A stretch of DNA of 52,992 nucleotides from Magnetococcales bacterium (GTDB lineage: Bacteria > Pseudomonadota > Magnetococcia > Magnetococcales > Magnetaquicoccaceae). The stretch lies in NCBI GenBank assembly GCA_015231755.1, contig JADGAZ010000007.1:114390-167381 (forward strand), written 5' to 3'. The notes beneath the pieces are model-generated. The model was not told where the DNA came from and did no database searches. It was given only the letters and a program-made list of their open reading frames with translations. Of this stretch, positions 49,188 to 52,992 are shown in pieces. The first letter of the stretch is position 1; each line of letters starts with the position of its first letter. A program made the translations under genes and the position numbers.

Positions 49188-50902
49188 CTGTTTTCCCAGG
49201 GATAGGCCAGGGCGGAGAGGCGGAATCCGATATCTCCATCCGACCGGCCCGGATGATACCGATCCCTGGCCCCGGACCGCACCCGCCAATCCGGCGATAG
49301 CCACGATCCACCCCGCAACACCCGTTCGCCCGCTTTTTCTTCGTCGCAATACGGATTGTCCTGTGGCGAGCGGGCGTAGAAATCCGCCGCGAACCAGTCT
49401 CTCACCCATTCGTGCGCATTGCCATGCAGATCATATACCCCCCAGGCGTTGGGAGGATAACGATCCACCGCTGTGGTGCCCCCCTGTTGACCCGCGAAAT
49501 TGGCCTCTTGGGAGGTGATCACCTCTCCGCCGTGAAAACGGGTCTCTCCCCCGGCCCGACAGGCCCGCTCCCATTCGGCTTCGGTGGGCAAACGCACCAG
49601 TCGGTGACAACGCCAGGAGAGCCATTCGGCAAACTCCAGCGCATCGTCGTGGGAGACATTCACCACCGGATGCTCATCCGTCTGCTCAAACCCCGGACTC
49701 TCCCAGTTGCTGCCCTCCCGCCGCTCGCACCGGCCCGACTCCGATACATATGGATTGGCCCATCCCTCCCGGTCCGCCGTGGTCTGATAGCCGGAATCCC
49801 GCACGAAAAATCGAAACTGTCCCCGGGTCACCGGAAAACGCGCCATCCAGAAACCATCCACCGTCACCGGGTGCCGTGGGGTGCAACGCTTTTCGGACGC
49901 TTGCGTCACCCGGTCCCCATGATCCGCATCCGCCGCGTGCAAACCCATGGCAAACCCACCCGGCGGAATCCAGACGAACTCCATGGAAAATCCCCGATAG
50001 CGGGCGATCCATATCCGTGGATGCGCTTCCGGGGTCCGGTCGATCCCCAGGGCAAGCAATCCGTCCAGCCGACACCGCATCTGCGCCAGTGCCTTTGCCA
50101 AGGGCCAACGCTTGACGTGATTCTTGGCCAACAGGCCCGCCAGCAGTTCCCGCAACGCCTCGGGACACCCTTCGGGAATCCATACCGGCTCTGGTGCCCG
50201 TTGCCCCCGGGCCACAATGATTGAAATGCCATTGTAGGCCGGCTGTCCAAACAACATGAAATATAATGTCATGCCCAGGGAATAGACATCCGACACCAGA
50301 TAACGCCGTTTTTTCCAGACCTCCGGCGCGGTATACCGGGAGGTACCGGAAAAACGCGGGGCATGATGTCCCTTCCAGGACTCTGCCAATCCCCAATCCG
50401 CCAGAAACCAGTGAATGACTCCGGCCTCATCCTGGTGCCCCAGGATGTTGTCCGGTTTGATGTCCCGATGGACCAGCGGGGGTTGCAGGGCATGGGCAAA
50501 GGTGAGGGCCTCGGCCACCCGCGTCAGAATGGTCAACGCCTCGCGTTCGTCCAGAGCCCCCTTGGCGCGCACGTAGTGCTTCAGATCGCCACTGTCCAGA
50601 AACGGCGTCACCAGACAGGCGCAGCCATCCGGTTCGATCCAGTACTCCCGCATGGGCAGCACAAAAGGCGCGTCACGCAAGCGTTGCAGGTTTTCCGACT
50701 CCCAACGCAATACCCGCCTGCCCACCGCATCGGAGGCCCGTTTGACGGCAAAAAATCCTGTTTCCCCGACACATCGGGCTCGAAACACCTCGGCAAAGGC
50801 TCCCGCGCCGATTTTTTCTTCTAGCAGATAACGACCATTGCCCACCGTGGAGGATCCGGTGGGCGTGGCCGCGCCTTTTTTTGTGGTCAACACCAGGGCC
50901 AT
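49178..50902 (-). CDS. Ser/Thr protein kinase fused to a formylglycine-generating-enzyme (FGE-sulfatase) domain
   Basis: A 574-residue two-domain protein. The N-terminal Hanks kinase (about 24-285) has the glycine loop EKIGAGAFAEVF, Lys in GFFAVKRAS, catalytic HRDIKPDN, and SRYTAPEVWKKR; the Mg-binding DFG triad reads DWG (LADWGLAE). The C-terminal FGE-like domain (about 305-570) has FVWIPPGGFAMG, PVTRGQFRFF, RLPTEAEWERACRAGG, NAHEWVRDWF and VLRGGSWLS. FGE domains in kinases (Pkn1-type) often bind or modify targets rather than make formylglycine. No membrane segment separates the domains, so it appears cytoplasmic. Confidence 0.92.
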   Translation of the reverse strand: MALVLTTKKGAATPTGSSTVGNGRYLLEEKIGAGAFAEVFRARCVGETGFFAVKRASDAVGRRVLRWESENLQRLRDAPFVLPMREYWIEPDGCACLVTPFLDSGDLKHYVRAKGALDEREALTILTRVAEALTFAHALQPPLVHRDIKPDNILGHQDEAGVIHWFLADWGLAESWKGHHAPRFSGTSRYTAPEVWKKRRYLVSDVYSLGMTLYFMLFGQPAYNGISIIVARGQRAPEPVWIPEGCPEALRELLAGLLAKNHVKRWPLAKALAQMRCRLDGLLALGIDRTPEAHPRIWIARYRGFSMEFVWIPPGGFAMGLHAADADHGDRVTQASEKRCTPRHPVTVDGFWMARFPVTRGQFRFFVRDSGYQTTADREGWANPYVSESGRCERREGSNWESPGFEQTDEHPVVNVSHDDALEFAEWLSWRCHRLVRLPTEAEWERACRAGGETRFHGGEVITSQEANFAGQQGGTTAVDRYPPNAWGVYDLHGNAHEWVRDWFAADFYARSPQDNPYCDEEKAGERVLRGGSWLSPDWRVRSGARDRYHPGRSDGDIGFRLSALAYPWENRKI

Positions 50903-50924
50903 GACATCCGTACCTTAAAACCAT

Positions 50925-50951
50925 GAAACCGCCCCATCAAGAGGCGGTTTC
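50925..50951 (-). terminator. Terminator of the RTX gene
   Basis: GAAACCGCC (50925-50933) and GGCGGTTTC (50943-50951) form a perfect 9-bp stem with a 9-base loop, 44 bp past the RTX stop. On the minus strand it is followed by ATGGTTTTAAGG, a modest T-run. Confidence 0.65.
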
Positions 50952-50994
50952 AGGTATTCATTCATCACCGGCTTTCATGCAGGAGGGGTGAGTC

Positions 50995-52992
50995 TCACCA
51001 CTCGATCCGCTCCATGTTGTGAAATTCCAGCACCGATCCATCGTGCAAGGTGATGGTCCCGGAGGCGTCCCCATCCGAGAAGTCAATGCTGCCATCGTTG
51101 TTCACGGTATATTCGGCATCGGTCTGCAAGGTCCAATCTCCGGTATGCTCCAGGGAGGTTGAAGGTCCGCCTCCCACATCCTCCAGATTGACCGTATCCA
51201 GCCAACTGCCACCCTGACCGCCATCCGCCGTATCATGACCGCCACCGGAGCCGAACAGGAACAGATCATCTCCCTGACCGCCATCCATGGTGTCGTTTCC
51301 GACCCCGCCGTCCAGCACGTCGTTGCCAGTGCCGCCGCTCAACGTGTCATTGCCCGCGTCCCCATGCAGAATGTCGTTGCCGGTGCCGCCCGTCAGGTGA
51401 TCGTTGCCGACACCACCGCTCAACGAGTCGTTGCCGGTGCCGCCATCCAACGAGTCGTTGCCTTTGCCACCATCCATTTGATCGTTTTTGGCCGATCCGC
51501 TCAACTCGTCGTCCTTGTTGCTGCCGGAGGTGGTCTTGTCGTAACTTCTCGACTCTTCATGATAGTCGTGAGTGCCCTTGATGTCGCTGTAATCGTGAGA
51601 GGTGTGGTCATTCTGGTCATGACCGCCGGCAACCCCTTTGGAGGCTCCCGGGTTGCTCTCATCGAAACCATCGGCATCATTGCCATGGCCGTTGTCGTCG
51701 TGAACCTTGGCCCCCGTTGTGGTGTGGGCGTCGGACGACTTGGAAGCGCCACCTTTGGAAGCGCCGGTTGTGGTATGGGCGTCGGACGACTTGGAAGCGC
51801 CACCCTTGGAAGCGCCGGTTGTGGTATGGGCGTCGGACGACTTGGAAGCGCCACCTTTGGAAGCGCCGGTTGTGGTATGGGTGTCGGACGACTTGGAAGC
51901 GCCACCTTTGGAAGCGCCGGTTGTGGTATGGGCGTCGGACGACTTGGAAGCGCCACCTTTGGAAGCGCCACCTTTGGAGGCGCCAGGATTGCTTGGATCG
52001 ACTTTGCCAGGATCGTTTCCATGACCATTATCATCGTGAGTCTTGTCTGACTGCCCCCCCTTGGATCCGGAACTCTTGGAAGAGCCTCCCTTGGAAGATC
52101 CGGCTTTTGAAGAAGCGCCCTTGGAAGAGCCTCCCTTGGAAGATCCGGCTTTTGAAGAAGCGCCCTTGGAAGATCCTCCCTTGGAAGATCCTCCCTTGGA
52201 AGATCCGCCCTTGGAGGATCCGGCTTTGGAGGCGCCAGGATTGCTTGGATCGACTTTGCCAGGATCGTTTCCATGGCCATTGTCATCGTGAGTCTTGTTG
52301 TCTGACTGCCCCCCCTTGGATCCGGAACTCTTGGAAGCTCCATCCGTTGAAGCGGCATGCATCTTGGGTTCCGGCACATCCACCGTGATGGATCCCTTGG
52401 CCGTATGCAAATGGCCATCGTCCTGGGTGGTGACCTGAATACCCAGTTTGAAGTCAGCCGTCGTTCCCGCAGGCGGCGTGATAGTCAAATTGGGGATCGT
52501 CCAGGCAATCGCATGTCCTCCCTCGTTATGGGCGGTCGCCGCCAGATCTGCGCGTGGAATCACCCAGGTTCCGGGCTGGTCGCCAGCGTGTCCAACACTC
52601 AATGTCGCACCGTCCGGCACGTTCGTGAGTTGGATATCGCCTGCAAGCGATTCGGAGCCATCCTTGTCATGCAGGGCAAAACCGATTTCCAGAACCACTT
52701 CGCCGGAATCGGCACTGGTGTCTCCAGCTTTGGAAGCCCCGCCCTTGGAAGCGCCACCTTTAGAGCTTCCGTTGCCTCCAGCTTTGGAAGCCCCGCCCTT
52801 GGAAGCGCCACCTTTAGAGCTTCCGTTGCCATGAGCCGTATCTGTCTTCGATCCGCCGCCCTTGGAAGATCCGCCCTTGGAAGCGCCACCTTTAGAGCTT
52901 CCGTTGCCATGAGCCGTATCTGTCTTCGATCCGCCGCCCTTGGAAGAACCACCCTTGGAAGAACCACCCTTGGAAGAACCACCCTTGGAAGA
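50995..52992 (-). CDS. Partial giant RTX protein with Ser-Lys-Gly-Gly repeats
   Basis: The frame is open from the right edge of the window to a stop at 50995, so at least 666 residues are seen and the N-terminus is missing. From the edge inward: tandem pentapeptides of the form (S/A)SKG(G/A) with [11 protein letters not shown] spacers; a 100-residue cadherin/VCBS-like domain ([28 protein letters not shown], about 52380-52700); a second pentapeptide array; five copies of a 17-residue unit ([17 protein letters not shown]); [10 protein letters not shown] spacers; about ten RTX nonapeptides (GGTGNDSLS type, calcium-binding); and a C-terminal domain ending [17 protein letters not shown] that resembles type I secretion tails. 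Most likely a secreted or surface Ca-folded adhesin or matrix protein. The Lys/Ser/Gly arrays are very basic and disordered. Confidence 0.9.
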   Translation of the reverse strand, partial: SSKGGSSKGGSSKGGSSKGGGSKTDTAHGNGSSKGGASKGGSSKGGGSKTDTAHGNGSSKGGASKGGASKAGGNGSSKGGASKGGASKAGDTSADSGEVVLEIGFALHDKDGSESLAGDIQLTNVPDGATLSVGHAGDQPGTWVIPRADLAATAHNEGGHAIAWTIPNLTITPPAGTTADFKLGIQVTTQDDGHLHTAKGSITVDVPEPKMHAASTDGASKSSGSKGGQSDNKTHDDNGHGNDPGKVDPSNPGASKAGSSKGGSSKGGSSKGGSSKGASSKAGSSKGGSSKGASSKAGSSKGGSSKSSGSKGGQSDKTHDDNGHGNDPGKVDPSNPGASKGGASKGGASKSSDAHTTTGASKGGASKSSDTHTTTGASKGGASKSSDAHTTTGASKGGASKSSDAHTTTGASKGGASKSSDAHTTTGAKVHDDNGHGNDADGFDESNPGASKGVAGGHDQNDHTSHDYSDIKGTHDYHEESRSYDKTTSGSNKDDELSGSAKNDQMDGGKGNDSLDGGTGNDSLSGGVGNDHLTGGTGNDILHGDAGNDTLSGGTGNDVLDGGVGNDTMDGGQGDDLFLFGSGGGHDTADGGQGGSWLDTVNLEDVGGGPSTSLEHTGDWTLQTDAEYTVNNDGSIDFSDGDASGTITLHDGSVLEFHNMERIEW
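51256..51526 (-). repeat. RTX calcium-binding nonapeptide array
   Basis: About ten consecutive 27-bp units encoding GGxGxDxLx-type nonapeptides, the first two degenerate ([18 protein letters not shown]). These fold as a parallel beta-roll on Ca2+ outside the cell. Confidence 0.9.
51716..51970 (-). repeat. Five 51-bp tandem repeats (17-residue unit)
   Basis: Units begin at 51716, 51767, 51818, 51869 and 51920 and are nearly identical at DNA level (GTTGTGGTATGGGCGTCGGA start). Each codes for [17 protein letters not shown] with one Thr-for-Ala change. The near-identity implies recent expansion. Confidence 0.9.
52060..52240 (-). repeat. 15-bp tandem repeats coding [10 protein letters not shown] pentapeptides
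   Basis: About eleven 15-bp units, codons TCTTCCAAGGGNGGN with small variants. A similar array fills 52722-52992 and continues past the window edge. Confidence 0.85.

Noticed and set aside
51716-51970. Regularly spaced repeats as a possible CRISPR array
   Set aside because: The units are head-to-tail without unique spacers and stay in coding frame.
51717-52388. Plus-strand frame with WKRHLWKRR repeats
   Set aside because: It is the antisense reading of the SKGG repeats; the minus-strand frame has RTX and cadherin-like domains and is the real one.

Overview
The window is GC-rich DNA from a motile proteobacterium with heavy signalling capacity. It carries a canonical flagellar basal-body block (flgB-flgC-fliE-fliF-fliG-fliH-fliI), a TRAP transporter, housekeeping genes (purH, rsmB, murI, nnr) and an unusual density of hybrid histidine kinases and c-di-GMP enzymes. 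The overall look (alphaproteobacterial or Magnetococcales-like, aquatic, probably microaerobic) is an inference from gene content. No rRNA or magnetosome genes are present to test it.

Layout. 0.06-2.2 kb: a membrane M50 metalloprotease fused to an HlyD-like adaptor region. 2.3-8.7 kb: flagellar operon, with no fliJ after fliI. 8.8-11.7 kb: dctM-dctQ-dctP on the minus strand. 12.1-17.3 kb: a very tight plus-strand operon of a FIST sensor protein, a hybrid kinase with a FixL-like PAS domain that keeps the heme-binding histidine, and a REC-GGDEF diguanylate cyclase. 17.6-23.4 kb: a minus-strand operon of two hybrid kinases and a REC-HD-GYP phosphodiesterase. 23.4-26.2 kb: an AT-rich, gene-poor stretch with insertion-sequence scars, one orphan NarL-type regulator and a tRNA-Ala with what looks like the attachment region of a lost integrative element. 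26.5-32.4 kb: a minus-strand operon of a periplasmic binding protein, a 1399-residue hybrid kinase and a second diguanylate cyclase. 32.7-35.0 kb: a TrpB2-type synthase and a secreted dienelactone hydrolase. 35.8-41.2 kb: a compact minus-strand operon (BI-1 family protein, L,D-transpeptidase, AI-2E family permease, rsmB, purH, a 47-residue membrane peptide). 41.4-44.0 kb: an SlmA-like TetR regulator, tRNA-Leu(GAG), murI and a thioredoxin-TPR protein. 44.3-45.7 kb: an IS3-type remnant abutting an ABC ATPase whose permease gene is absent. 45.8-49.0 kb: nnr, an iron-sulfur aldo/keto reductase and a hemerythrin. 49.2-50.9 kb: a Ser/Thr kinase fused to a formylglycine-generating-enzyme fold. 51.0 kb to the right edge: a partial giant RTX protein with Ser-Lys-Gly-Gly pentapeptide arrays and a 17-residue tandem repeat.

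How it fits together. Sensory inputs (FIST ligand, heme-PAS oxygen, periplasmic ligand) feed phosphorelays ending in c-di-GMP synthesis or breakdown. The flagellum and the secreted RTX protein are plausible targets, since c-di-GMP usually controls the switch between swimming and adhesion. This link is inference.

The strongest candidates for something new are the Lys/Ser/Gly-repeat RTX protein at 51-53 kb and the FIST/FixL-like-PAS/diguanylate cyclase operon at 12-17 kb. A family of palindromic terminator-like elements (GGTCTGG..CCAG..TTTTGATTTT) recurs between genes and includes a 160-bp inverted pair at 49 kb.
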